DNA of 64,000 nt from Myrica gale (lineage: Eukaryota > Streptophyta > Magnoliopsida > Fagales > Myricaceae): the NCBI GenBank assembly GCA_963930655.1, contig OZ005613.1, forward strand, positions 12,408,501 through 12,472,500, given 5' to 3'. A program made the position numbers and the translations under genes. The notes below the pieces were generated by a model. That model did no database searches. It was not told where the DNA came from and saw nothing but the letters and a program-made list of their open reading frames with translations. Below, piece by piece: positions 1 through 11,400 of the stretch (position 1 is its first letter; every line of letters begins with the position of its first letter).

Positions 1-261
1 CAAGTGTTGGCCGAACCACCTAAAAATACGGTGTTATCTCTCTAACTCTATCTCTCTTACATTTTAGTACTTATTAATACTTGTGGAGATTTATGCTTTA
101 TCATTCATTGATTATATTTGGCATAGCTTTAGACGCATTTAGATCAACATTATTATTTTTTAAAGAGCGATAGTTTTCAAATCTGCATATTTACTCAAAA
201 AGTGTTAAGTTTTTGAAAAACTCAATTCACCCCCCCTCTTGGGTTGTTATTTAGACTCACA
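1..261 (+). mobile_element. 3' end of a Copia-like LTR (cut by window edge)
   Basis: The segment ends in a C-run followed by CTCTTGGGTTG and then GACTCACA at 254-261. This is the same terminal layout as the LTRs at 19124-20390 and, in reverse, at 27306-28557 and 30831-32088. The upstream part (ACCTAAAAAT, then T/C-rich tracts) also matches the solo LTR at 19 kb in order. No primer-binding site follows, so this is either a 3' LTR or a solo LTR whose left part lies outside the window. It is clearly more diverged than the other copies. Confidence 0.6.
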
Positions 262-1225
262 AAAAATAAACAATATAGTTAACGCCTGACTTGATACTGA
301 TCATGATCCGGAAAAGAAACCAAACACTTAAACTCAAGCCGACATAATCAGAACATACAAATAAGATGTCACAATGAGCCAAGAAAAATGAGGATCCATA
401 AACTGATTTAATCCTAAACTTAATAATATGGTAATGAAAACCAATGCCCAGTGCCCAAACAAAACGTAACCAGATCACATATCGCCATAAAAGGCAACGA
501 TGAAATCATGAAGCACCCATAAGCTGATTTCAACACTAGTGACATCGACTGGAACCAAACACAAATAGAAGGAAAAATACAACCAATCATAATAGCACCA
601 AACAAATCCCCTCACAAAGATTGTTTTGGGTTTTAGAACAAATCACAACCCCCGAGAGACGGAGAGAGAGAGAGAGAGTGGGCAATTCGTTGTCTTGGGT
701 TAGAGAAGAGGGAGGCTTCGCAGAAAAGGAAAGGAAATAAAGTGAAGGACAGAAGGAAGGAAGAGACGGGCCAAAACGCACAGAATTTGGGTCTGAAATT
801 TTATTCGCATGTGAGGGGGGCAATTTCGTCTTTTCGTGTGGGATTGGTGTCACGTGATGGTCACGTATGACGGAAAACGTGCAAGTTAACACCAAAACTT
901 GGTCAAATACCGAATTGAAACGCGATAGGTACATTGGGGTGGGGGTCGGAACGAGTTCGAGTTTTGGGGGGTTTTGAGATTAAGGTGTAAGTTCGTGGAG
1001 GGTTTTTTGTAATTAATCCAAAAATATAGAACCAGTGTTTAGAGAATGAACAAATTTGAACATGGTAAAAAAATGAAATTTTTGATAAAAATCAAGACAT
1101 AAGATCATTACAATCTCATATTCGATTACTCTAAAGATTAAAGAAGCAATACCAAATTGATTTTTCAAAAGAAATCCATAATTTTTGAAAAAGGGTAAAA
1201 CTTTGAAATTTCTAGGTTTTGAGAT
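262..1225. other. intergenic, no supported gene
   Basis: AT-rich sequence with a short GA microsatellite near 664-679. Open frames here lack recognisable domains, and their composition looks like chance. No promoter or RNA gene could be supported. Confidence 0.5.
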
Positions 1226-1335
1226 TTTAATTTTGAATCTCATTAAAAATTTGTAGATATAATGAAATATTGTTGCAATCTTTAATTTTGAATCTCATTA
1301 AAAATTTGTAGATATAATGAAATATTGTTGCAATC
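1226..1335. repeat. two-copy tandem repeat, 55-bp unit
   Basis: Unit 1 (1226-1280) and unit 2 (1281-1335) each start TTTAATTTTGAATCTC and end GTTGCAATC, and read as identical. A perfect head-to-tail copy suggests a recent local duplication. The unit is non-coding and AT-rich. Confidence 0.95.
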
Positions 1336-1813
1336 TAGCATTAGAAGACATAAGAATCTAAGACTAGTAAATTCCAAGTAATTTCAACCAAAGATTTGAG
1401 CTCATTCACACACAAAAAAACTCAGAAAACTCATTCGGGTTCCTTAAGAACACGATTTCTCCAAGATTGATCCATAAAAACTAAAACAGATTAAGAAAAA
1501 TACCTTGTAGATTGTAGAGGAGAGGATTCCGAACAAAACCCAACAAATCTCAAACAAAATGGTGAAGATCTGAGCCAAAAAATTGAAAACTTGTGATGTG
1601 CGAGTTGGGTGCGTGGGTGAGAGAGAAGAGAGAGCTTGAGTATAAAATGTACGAATAACAAAAATGAATAGCGTCAAAATATAACCTTACCTTCACCTCA
1701 CATACTTACCTGTTCACCTGTGTGACTTATCAGAGTTACGACTGACCATAGACTAAGGTGATGTTCATTTGGAAAAAATTTGTAGGATTCTGATAAAATT
1801 GTGAATATTTAGG

Positions 1814-2127
1814 TGATGTTAAAGTTGTATTGGCATTTGTGCAGAAGTTGTTAAAAAATATTGATGTTTGTAAAAAAGGCAATAAAGTGTTGTATTGGAA
1901 TACGTGTGTTATGTGATGTTTGACATGTAAATATAAAAGTATGATGCAAATCCTAAAAAAACACTCGACCGAACATCAGTCCCTTTTATATATGCATCCT
2001 ACTTTTATATTTACATGTCAAACATCACAAAACACACGTATTCCAATACAACACTTTATTACCTTTTTTATAAACATCAATCATTTTTAACAACTTTTGC
2101 ATGCATGCCAATACAACTTTAACATCA
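1814..2127. mobile_element. foldback (MITE-like) element with 135-bp arms
   Basis: The left arm (1814-1948) and right arm (1993-2127) are near-complete reverse complements separated by a 44-bp loop. Both arms contain GTGTTGTATTGGAATACGTG and TTTGACATGTAAATATAAAA in mirror orientation, with only scattered mismatches. Sequence just outside the left arm (1745-1813) resembles the right part of a related segment near 61985-62115, so this is a dispersed family. No transposase is encoded. RNA from it would fold into a long, nearly perfect hairpin. Confidence 0.85.
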
Positions 2128-2389
2128 AAATCAGCGAATTGGTTTTCTGTAGAAACATGTTCAAGCGTTATTATTTTTCCTTACCCAAATATTTTTTGAA
2201 GTTGTTGAATTTATAAAAATTAAATTAATTTTCTTATAAATAAATTCAACTTGTTTAGAGATTTGAGACTTGAAAATGTAATTTCATGAGACTTCAATTT
2301 AAATTATTTAGTTTTCACAATGTCCTCGTTTTCTACTGTAGAAACAAGTAGGGACAAATCTGGAAAAGACATATAACTTTGAATAGTGG

Positions 2390-4020
2390 TCTTACCATGA
2401 AAATATGATTGTAGGCTCACCTTAGACTGACTGTTGACCTCTGGAACTTTCTCTTTAATATAAACAGGTACAAAAAAAATTTAATAGCAACATATGCTTT
2501 TGAATTAGAATGTTTAAATCCTAATTCACGTTTATCACCAGCAGAGATTCCTAAACTTAGCATTTTGTCAAGTTTCTTTGTATTACAAGAGAAATTTTGA
2601 AATTGTGACATAGAACTTTCTAGTTCCATTTATAAGATTTTTACCTTAAGTTCTAGAGATGAATTACTACTTTTCAGTTTGTCAATTAAACTAGTTTGTT
2701 TACAATACTTAGTCAACAATCTGCCTTTTGTACTTCAAGGTTCTTAATTTTCTTAGCAGATGCACGATTTTCCCTTTTCAATTTTAGACTTTCTTCAAAC
2801 AAACTATTTTAAGCAATTTGAAGAGGTTTATCAACATCAGTTTTTTCATCCAATAAATCATCATCATCCTGACTTATATTTCAAATGGTATTGATAGAAG
2901 ATGTAAAAGCAATGTAATTGAACTTACCTTCAGATTCATCATTACTAGTTGAAGATGAATCTGAATCCGAATTAGACAAGGAAGCATTCATAGCCTTACC
3001 CTTTGATTTGAGGAATGTTGGACAATCAGCCTTGAAAGTGTACATATCCGTTACAGCTGTGGCATTGAGGTTCTTGTGAACCTTTCCTTTTGAAGTCATT
3101 GAAATCATCTTTCTCTCCTTTTTCTTTAGACTTCCAGCTGGGTTTTCCAACAACCTTTGAAGAAGTAGAAGGTTGTTTTCTCCACTTGTTGCCCTTTTTG
3201 AATCTAAAAGCTTTTCTAAACTTTCTCACAAATAAAGAACATCGTCATCGAGAATCATCAGAAAAATCATATATATCTTCAGCTATATTCTTTAAAGCAA
3301 TCGGCTTACTCTTTTTCGATTGTGACAATGAGAGCTCATAAGTTTGTAAAGATCCTACAAGTTCTTCAATTTTAATTTTCTCTAGATCTTTACTCTCTTC
3401 TATTGCTATAATTTTAGCTCTTTATCTTTCTGTCAATGACCTTAGAACTTTTCAAACGACTCTTGTTTTTGGAATCTTTTCACCTAAGTTATAGGTCGAA
3501 TTCACAATATCATTTAGCTTACCATAGAACTCATCGAAAGACTCATCTTCTTTCATGCGGATTTCTTCAAATCATGTTGCAAGCATTTGAAGCTTTGAGT
3601 TCTTCACGATCTTCGTTCCTTCATGTGTGATCTCTAAGATTTCTCATGCTTCTTTAGCGACTTCACACATAGAAATACGTTTGAATTCATCAGCTGATAT
3701 ACCCATAAAAATAGCGTGTAAAGCACGACTATTACAAGTGCAGTCATTCATTTCATCCTTAACCATGAACTGATATCTTTAGGTCTAGCAACAATAATTT
3801 TAGTTTCACTTGCACTAGCACTAGCACTAGTCATCGGTCTAGACCATCCTTTTCTCAACCAAGTGTCATACTCTTTCATCCAAGGACTTCAAAAAATTCA
3901 TCATCCTTACCTTCCAGTAGGCATAGTTACTCCCATCAAATTAGGGAGGAACAGACAGAGCTAGACTCTTATCAATGAAAATACTACACTTTAGGCTCAG
4001 CTGAATCCAACAACCTCCTA
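2390..4020 (-). pseudogene. decayed Copia retrotransposon gag
   Basis: Read on the minus strand from about 4020 downwards, the gag starts with VPP-FDGSNYAYWKVRM, the usual N-terminal motif of Copia gag. It passes through lysine-rich stretches (3026-3229) to a CCHC zinc knuckle of spacing C-x2-C-x4-H-x4-C (CHSCNGYVHFQADC across a frame change near 3030). A serine/aspartate-rich tract follows (2900-2990). Several frame changes and stops break it, and the text ends near 2390 without protease, integrase or reverse transcriptase. No LTR borders it directly. The upstream side abuts LINE sequence at about 4083, so the copy is truncated at both ends. Confidence 0.75.
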
Positions 4021-4082
4021 ATGTGAGCAATATCTCCTATGACAATTATCTCACTTCCTTTATGGATGAGCACCTATAAAGG

Positions 4083-6010
4083 AAACATAGATTGTGGCAG
4101 AGAAAATCTAGAATTCAGTGGTTAACACTCATGAAAGAACTCAACAATAAATTTTTCGACACCACTACTGTCATTAGAAGATGCAGGAACACATTCAATT
4201 CCATCAAGAGTCCAAACAACCGTTGGATTTTTTCAAGGCAAGACATTGGGGGACTCCTTTCTCTATTCTATAGTAATCTCTTTTTGTAATAGCCCGGGCC
4301 GTCAAGAAGTCAAGCATTGTCTTATAATAATGGACGCTACTTATTAAACTAAGGTTACGACCAGTGGGATGATCGATAAACAACAAGATACTAAAGCAAA
4401 ACACAAGAAGAACCTTTTATTAATACCAAGGTATTACAAAAGAGAACATACTTCCTACAATGTACATACTACAGTACAAAATAGAAAACTACAGTTGAAA
4501 GACTAAGAAAACATAAGTTGAATATCTCTAGTTTACGCAAACGGAATCGCTTAATTCTGACAGGTTCACAAAGTCGTCAGAATTAGGGGTGATCCAACGA
4601 TGACCCAGTCCGTCCACTAACACATCCAGATTGCGGGTGACCAGACGCGAAATTTCAGTTCCAGTATTATACAGTTGTGGCTCATAGACTTGGTAAATTC
4701 TATAGATAAACCTCAAACATCTGTTAATATAATATTTAACAAACAACGGTGAGCCCAAATGACTTAGTAAAGTCATCGGTTAGTATAACAGAATAGCAGA
4801 TACAATAAAAGATATTGAAGAAACTTGTTCATCAATAAAATCTCAACAGAAGAATAAAGTAAAGAAAAAGACTCAATTTTCTTTAAAAAATTATATTTTC
4901 AATTCTCACTCACCACTCCTCTCACTCCCGTAGTGAATCACCAATTCTCAATTCTAAATAACCTACTTGCTTCCACTAATCAACCAACTTGCTTCCGAAA
5001 AATAAAAGTCTCCAAATTTAAACCATAAACTCTTGGATAATATCCCAACATATTAAAAAAATAAAAATCATGTGGTTCAGTTTTCGAGACATAAACGTCC
5101 TAGTAGCTTAAAAAATCAAATTGATCCAATACGTGCTCCTCAACATCTTGAACAACAACTCAATTGCATGTGAACTCCAATTCTCATTTAATCATGTCCT
5201 AAACAAGGTTTTGAACTTATTATATGAAGTACTAAATAATCTCACTTAGTCACTAAGTGCCCCTTACTGCGCTACTAATCAAAAATAAGATATCATACAC
5301 AATATGCATGTTATGTTAAAAGCTCGGGGTATGACACTTTTCCTCCATTGTACCTAAGATCCCTTATAATTTGGAGCATTTAATCTCCTCGGGCATCTTA
5401 GAGAATGAATAAGAATCTCTTTGTATTATTCCTATTGAAGAAGAAATCTACAAAACTCTAAAGTCGACAAACTAAAGCTCCTGAGCAGATGAACTAACAT
5501 CTCTAATTTTTAAACATTAATAGCCTATCATAAAAAATGAGCTAGTAAACACAATCCAACATTTCTTTTCATGTTACCTTATGCAAGAGAATATGTACTC
5601 TACCTTTAAGCCCTTACTTCAAATAATGATATTTTCTCACCAATCTGTCTTTCTAAAAAGAAGTCTAATTCAGAGAATTCACCAATGGCCTTTAAAGGCG
5701 TTCACACGATTAAAAACAAAAAAGGGAAAGATTTCGAAGCTCATATGCAGAAACTGTTTGATAAGATAGAGTAGGAAGTAATAATGCTCCTAGAAAATTT
5801 TGGCTTCCCAAAGACCTTATTGAAGGTGGATTTATGCGTGTCTTTCAATGGCGTCATTTTCAATTCTAAAACATGGTAGTTCCTATGGTCATTTCAAATC
5901 CTATAGAGGTCTTAGGGAGACCCGCTGTCTCCTTTCTTATTCATCACAGGCACATATTTTTTATCCACACTACTTCTGAGACAGGACTATAGGGAGTGTT
6001 AGCCCCAATA
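4083..6010 (+). pseudogene. LINE reverse transcriptase remnant, split by an LTR insertion
   Basis: Part 1 (4092-4284) reads WQRKSRIQWL then TTTVIRRCRNTFNSIKSPNN and DIGGLLSLFYSNLF, the linker between endonuclease and reverse transcriptase in plant L1-type LINEs. Part 2 (from 5342) continues SSIVP and carries a broken reverse transcriptase. Around 5830-5960 the pattern FSIL-GSSYGHFK-RGLR is followed by GDPLSPFLF at about 5919, the conserved motif before the catalytic region. Stops and frame changes occur throughout, and the downstream YADD region is not recognisable. The two parts join cleanly when the 4285-5336 insertion and one CTTTT are removed. Confidence 0.72.
4285..5336. mobile_element. 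solo LTR, probably Gypsy type, with CTTTT duplication
   Basis: This 1052-bp block starts TGTAATAGCCCGGGCC and ends GGGGTATGACA, so it has TG...CA borders. It is flanked by CTTTT at 4280-4284 and again at 5337-5341, a perfect 5-bp target duplication. Seen from the other strand it starts TGTCATACCCCG, typical of Gypsy LTR starts, so minus orientation is likely. No internal retrotransposon domain is present, so it is a solo LTR left by LTR-LTR recombination. Confidence 0.75.
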
Positions 6011-8041
6011 TTACATGATAACCTCAGTTCTTTCGATTTTAATGAAAACAAACCATTTATCTTTTTTCTAAAGAGAATATCTACTTCCTAAAAATTTATT
6101 TTTTTGGAATTAATCTTTATCATTTTTGAATCTATACGCTCAATTTGACACTATTTTATTGATTTATTAATATTAATTTGAGTATATGTTTACATTGAAG
6201 GTTCTCATTTAACTCAAAATAACTCGAAAGCTAAAAGTCTCTAATTGTGAAAATCTGCTTTGCTTTACGTTGAAGAAAGTGCCGACTACAAATCTCATAT
6301 GAGTCGACTACATGTCGAGACCGTCAAAGCCTAAAAGGTCATAATCAAACCTTAAAATGGGCAAAAATCAAGATCGAGATTGGTGTTAGACTACGTAGGA
6401 AGATGAATATGCTATTGTTCATCAGCGAGAAAAAGAAATTTTATATTTGCTCAAAGAATTTGACTGCACAATGACAAAGTATTGACCATCGTAGGCGGGA
6501 TAACTTTCGGACAGTTCAACATTTGAAATTTCAAATGGCTTGTCTCCGTATTTAATGCGCCTCAACAGCTAAAATACCGAGAGAAGCTATTTGCTATTTG
6601 TCTCCGTATTAGTTGGACGTCACTGCTATTTGCGGTGTTTGTTGTATATTTGAGCCTTTGGACCCTCGTGGTGTTATCGTATCTTAGGATTCAGCTTTGG
6701 ATTTCAGGTCATTGGACCCAATCTGGTTATATGGGCTAGCCCACTTTCTCTTGTAAAAGGCCTCGAGGATGTTAGTCCAATTGCTGGCCCTGTGGGCTTT
6801 ATGTATTTATAAAACACCAGAACATTACCTAGACAAAAAAATGTATACTTGTAAATCATTTTTTGCCGTCGAGTTTTGAACCCATTTCAAAATAGGTCCT
6901 TTGCTTTAAAAAGTCTGTCTAGTTTTTAGTGCTTGAGTTTATACCTTAAAAAATAAGGTCCTCCTATCGCACCCTTCATTCCATTAACAGTCGACGGTCC
7001 ACAGGGTGGACTTATCTTTTTGGGTACAAAACTAAGGACTAAAAAGTGAGTTATAAAATGCAATGATCTATTTTTAAATTGTTGTAAAACTCAAAAGACC
7101 AAACATGTTAACGGAATAAAGGGTCCCTTAACGGAAAAACATATTTTTTTTAGGTACAAACATAAGAACTAAAAAGTTTTAAGTTTTGAAACCCAATGAC
7201 TTATTTTGAAATCGGTGCAAAACTCAAACCCAACAAATTATATTACCAAAATAAAGGACTAAAATGTTCACTTGACATTCGATTCTAAATAAATAAACCA
7301 TGCACTATTGGTTAAAACAAATTGCAACCTGAAATCTTTCTTGGCCCTTTCTATATATGGAGATGCATATTAGATGTTCATAATTAGTGGTTATATCGCA
7401 AAGGCATGGGAGTGAGAAAATTAAATTTTTTCATTTTAGAGGTGAGAGTGGACATCGTTGAGGGATGATGCCCTTTTAACATTTCATCAAACCTCACCCA
7501 CGCCCAAACCCCTACAGCATAAACTCTGTGCATGAGCCGCTTCTGGTTTCGGAGGTTTCTTCCTGCGTCCGAGTAAACCTTATATGTCAGAACAAGGACG
7601 GACAGAGAAAAAAAAAAAAGGCGGGCTAAAGCTTTTATAAGAAAGCCTATTATTTGGCAAGAGCTTTTGACTCGAGTGTTGGTAAAAAGAAAATTAAGAA
7701 AATTGTCTTCTCTCACCTCCCATTAATTGAGGAATAAGATTAGTTCGAGGAGCTCTCCATCAGTGGCCTTATTAAGTCGATAACATTGCTGGCCACCCTA
7801 TTGCAGCAAGCAAGCGTCCTTGCTCGTCAGAAGTGACCCTTGAGCAGCCCCAAATGGCATCTGTCAATTAGACGGCTGAAGAAGATCAAGTACGAGCTTT
7901 CTCATTTATATTCCAGATGAAGATTCATAAAAAATTTACAGATAGAAACAGGCAAGCTGACAGCTGAGACATTACGCAACTGAAGGCAGTGAATATAAGA
8001 TAAAAACTTTTCTCCAGCGAAAGTGCAAACAAGTAATTCAA
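6011..8041. other. intergenic, no supported gene
   Basis: AT-rich sequence downstream of the minus-strand gene that ends at 8420. Stretches at about 6880-7270 repeat phrases such as 'ggactaaaa' in both orientations, resembling the foldback element at 51.7 kb but weaker. A 110-codon frame at 7384-7716 (minus) has no recognisable domain and is not called. Confidence 0.45.
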
Positions 8042-8066
8042 AAGGTATTTACTGAATCTGTCCCCA

Positions 8067-8296
8067 CAATCTTTATCTTCTGGAGATATACTAGCCCTCA
8101 ATGGGATGATTTAATAAAACCTTTAAATTAAGGCTAAAGATTCCCCGTGTAAGAATTTCTACATGATGGCTGGTGCAACTGCAGACAGTGGTCAAAAGAT
8201 CAAAAAATTTCTCAACCCAATGGGTAAACAGAAATACCTCAAAATAATCTGCCCAGAATCTCCATCTTCAGGAGATATACTAGCCCTCAATGAGCA
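8067..8296 (-). repeat. spaced direct repeat in the probable 3' UTR
   Basis: A 36-base block (8067-8102: TCTTCTGGAGATATACTAGC then CCTCAATGGG) recurs at 8261-8296 as TCTTCAGGAGATATACTAGC then CCTCAATGAG. The repeats start 194 bp apart. Both lie just downstream of the stop codon at 8420 of the minus-strand gene, where its 3' UTR should be. The flanks show weaker similarity, so this may be the core of an older duplication of about 190 bp. Confidence 0.7.
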
Positions 8297-8419
8297 GTGA
8301 ATCAAAATTTTTTACTTTCATTCAAATGGAAGGATGAAGAGAAGCTTCCCAGTTCACACTAAGGTCAGAGTACAGCGATTGTGAAATACCCAGTTTGCAA
8401 CTGTGTAGTACCCCAATTC

Positions 8420-11400
8420 CTATTTCTTTTTTGCACAAGCTGCATGTAAAAGCCGCACTGACAAGTCCTGTTGCCCATTGCTCAGCAAAGAAAACCACTT
8501 CCTTACATAATAAGCAGGAACAGACTCGGTTGAAGTCGCAGGAGTCTCCCCATTGCTCTGAATGATTGTGTCAAAATCAAGAGGAAGAAGCTCAAGCAAG
8601 GCAGTAATGGTGGCAACTTGAAGAGGAAGACCAGCTTTCACGGTAGACTCTCGACTCAGAAAAGCAGATAAATTACCCCTCAAACTTTGAACTCCTTTAT
8701 CTTCATATCCACCAGCATCAACTCCAATACTGAAAAACAAAATCAGAACTGGATTACTAGATTAAAGCCAATAAATTGACAAACTTGAGAGTGACACAGG
8801 CAATACGGACTCAAATATCTCAATTGCAATATTTTTTGGTGTGCACGCACTTGCTTTTGCATAAACAGGACAACACACAGCACAAGGGCATTGAGCAAGT
8901 ATCCACTTAACAAAGCTTGATCCCACCAAGGTAGGACATCCAAAAAGAAATGCATAGAAGGATGAGTCCATAAATGTACCTATTATATATGTATACAGGT
9001 TCAATCAAGTCAGCCCAAAGGTTCTGTTTTCTTCTATCTGGCATAAAACATGTTCATAAACCACCTATATATATACAAGAAAAAAACCTACTTCTACAGA
9101 ACTTGAAAGAATCAAACAAGAAATATATCCCAAAGTTAGGACTTCCAAGTTGAAAATACATCAAACGGTGGACTAGCATCCCCAATTCACAATCCTTAAA
9201 AGCCATCCGATATTCAATCAAATTAAACATTAACCTATCTGTCGCTAATAAGAAAAAAACATACACCTACCTCCCAAGTTGACCAAGGAGAACAACAATA
9301 GCTGCAGCAAAGTTCTCCACCACACATGAATCCAAAATTTTCAACAGCTGAGGGACCATTTTGATGCTTGTCCAATCCCATTTCTGCAATAAAAGAGCAA
9401 AACAGGCAAATCATGTTTGTGTCTCCCAGTACCATTTGAACCAAAGAAGCTACAAAAAGCTGAAAGGGTATTACAAGAAAAATAAAAGTTTCCAACACCT
9501 TCAATCAAAACTCCATAACTTTCAAAACTAGCCTTGATAAATCAAACAGATTTGCAGCAGATATACGCATCTTTCACGATTCCAGTCAAAAGCACAGCTC
9601 TGTTCAAGCAAAACTAAAACCACAGTGCATCAAAACAATGCCTTTAAAGATTTTAACTTTCAACACATGAACCACATCAACCTCATGTCTATTAGAGACC
9701 AAGCTATACCAAACAAAATCCTCTCAATATAACTACAGTGTTACTGCGTGGATCAGGATTATGAATTCTACAGTTCATCAGTTAGATAATATTCAAGTAT
9801 TTGAAAAGTCTATTTGAAATTGTCAGGTTTAGTTACCAAGAACAAATAATAAGCTACTCAATGATAAAAGGAATAAAAATCTGCAATTAGAGTGGCTCTT
9901 CCTAATCCTAAAGGCCCAAAGGAATACCCAATTGGAATCAAAGAGTACACTTTCATCAATTCTTTTAGTTACATGTAATATCTTAATCTTTAAGTGGACC
10001 ATTTGAAAACAATTGGATGATGACAAAAAGATATTATAGTCCTTGCATTATGAACATTCTGCTTTAGTTAGTCCGATGTCATCGCTTCAAGAAATAGTAT
10101 TAAATTCCTGAAACACAATTGATCCGATGGACACATTAACCCTATTACCAAACAATTTCCCTTGAGATTCACAAAATTAAATCCAAAACGGTATCTTTCA
10201 AAAACAAAATACTACTGGTCTAGTTTCAATTCATTCTGGTAGAACCTCATTTTTTTCAACTTGATGAAAAGAGAAAAGAGACATAATGTGATAAAGCTCC
10301 TCAAAAACAAACTCTGTTACAGTCCAAAAAACATATTTATACAACTGTACCTCATAACATATTCAGATAGAGAAAGAAAAGAAAGATTATTATGATCTGC
10401 AATTAAATGAACTATAGATTAGATCCAGATAACCCCCTCTTTTTGGACCATATTATAAACAATGGTTTTATTCTGTGTATTTTTTACCCATGTTATGACT
10501 TCCAAGTCTAATTACCTAACACGAGCAAAATTATGTTTTACCTCCACATGAGTTTCAAGGGCAGTTCACATGCAACCACTAAGCAAGGATTATAGATCAA
10601 TCTTCTGTGTAATCTCTTTTGAGGTTGAATTTCTAAAAGCTCACACCCGATACCTAAATATATTCAAAATTTCAGTAACTTGATAAAAATAAAGAGTTGA
10701 TAACAACGAAACAAACGAAAATCCCATACCATATTGCAGGCAACTAACTCCAACAATGACAAGACATCACTAAGGAGGCAGAGACTCGTATAAATAGCCG
10801 AATCTGATTGGGTAGCGGGCGCGTCATACATGTCCAAACAACAGGAGGCATCAGAATTCATATCAGATGCACAATAAACCCCTTCACGGCATGAATGAAC
10901 TTCAGATTTAAAATTGTCACACAGAACTCTGGAATTCAAAACAGTAACTGATTTAACCATATCGTAATTTGTGGTTTCCAGCACAGCATTATTCTGGAGC
11001 ACTTCTAAAAGCAGTGATGTAACCATATCTACAGAAACAGCACCCTCTGCAAATGGGCATTTTCCGGATGGATGGAACTGAACATAAACCTCGCTTACAG
11101 ATGGAGAACAACAGGCAGCACGAACTGACAAATTTATTCCCTCAAGCAACATGACTATTGATTTGAAGACAGTCACCAACAAACCAAACTTTGTGAGGCC
11201 AAAGAACTTTTGTCCACATATATAAGCAAAAACATGTAGAATAGTAAGCACCAATGAAGAGTCACAGGCATGCCTCCGAAAGATGTTATAGGATGCCTCA
11301 TAAATAAAGCCAATTTGGTCAATTGCTGCACATATTGATGCTAATATGATACTACCGGCCACCAACTGATCAGCTGAAGCAACTTGATGAAACAACATAA

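Noticed and set aside
587..934. 115-codon minus-strand frame with Ser/Leu-rich text
   Set aside because: It lies over a GA/CT microsatellite, shows no domain, and has no splice-site or promoter support.
7384..7716. 110-codon minus-strand frame
   Set aside because: Composition is not protein-like, there is no recognised motif, and it lies in repeat-bearing intergenic DNA.
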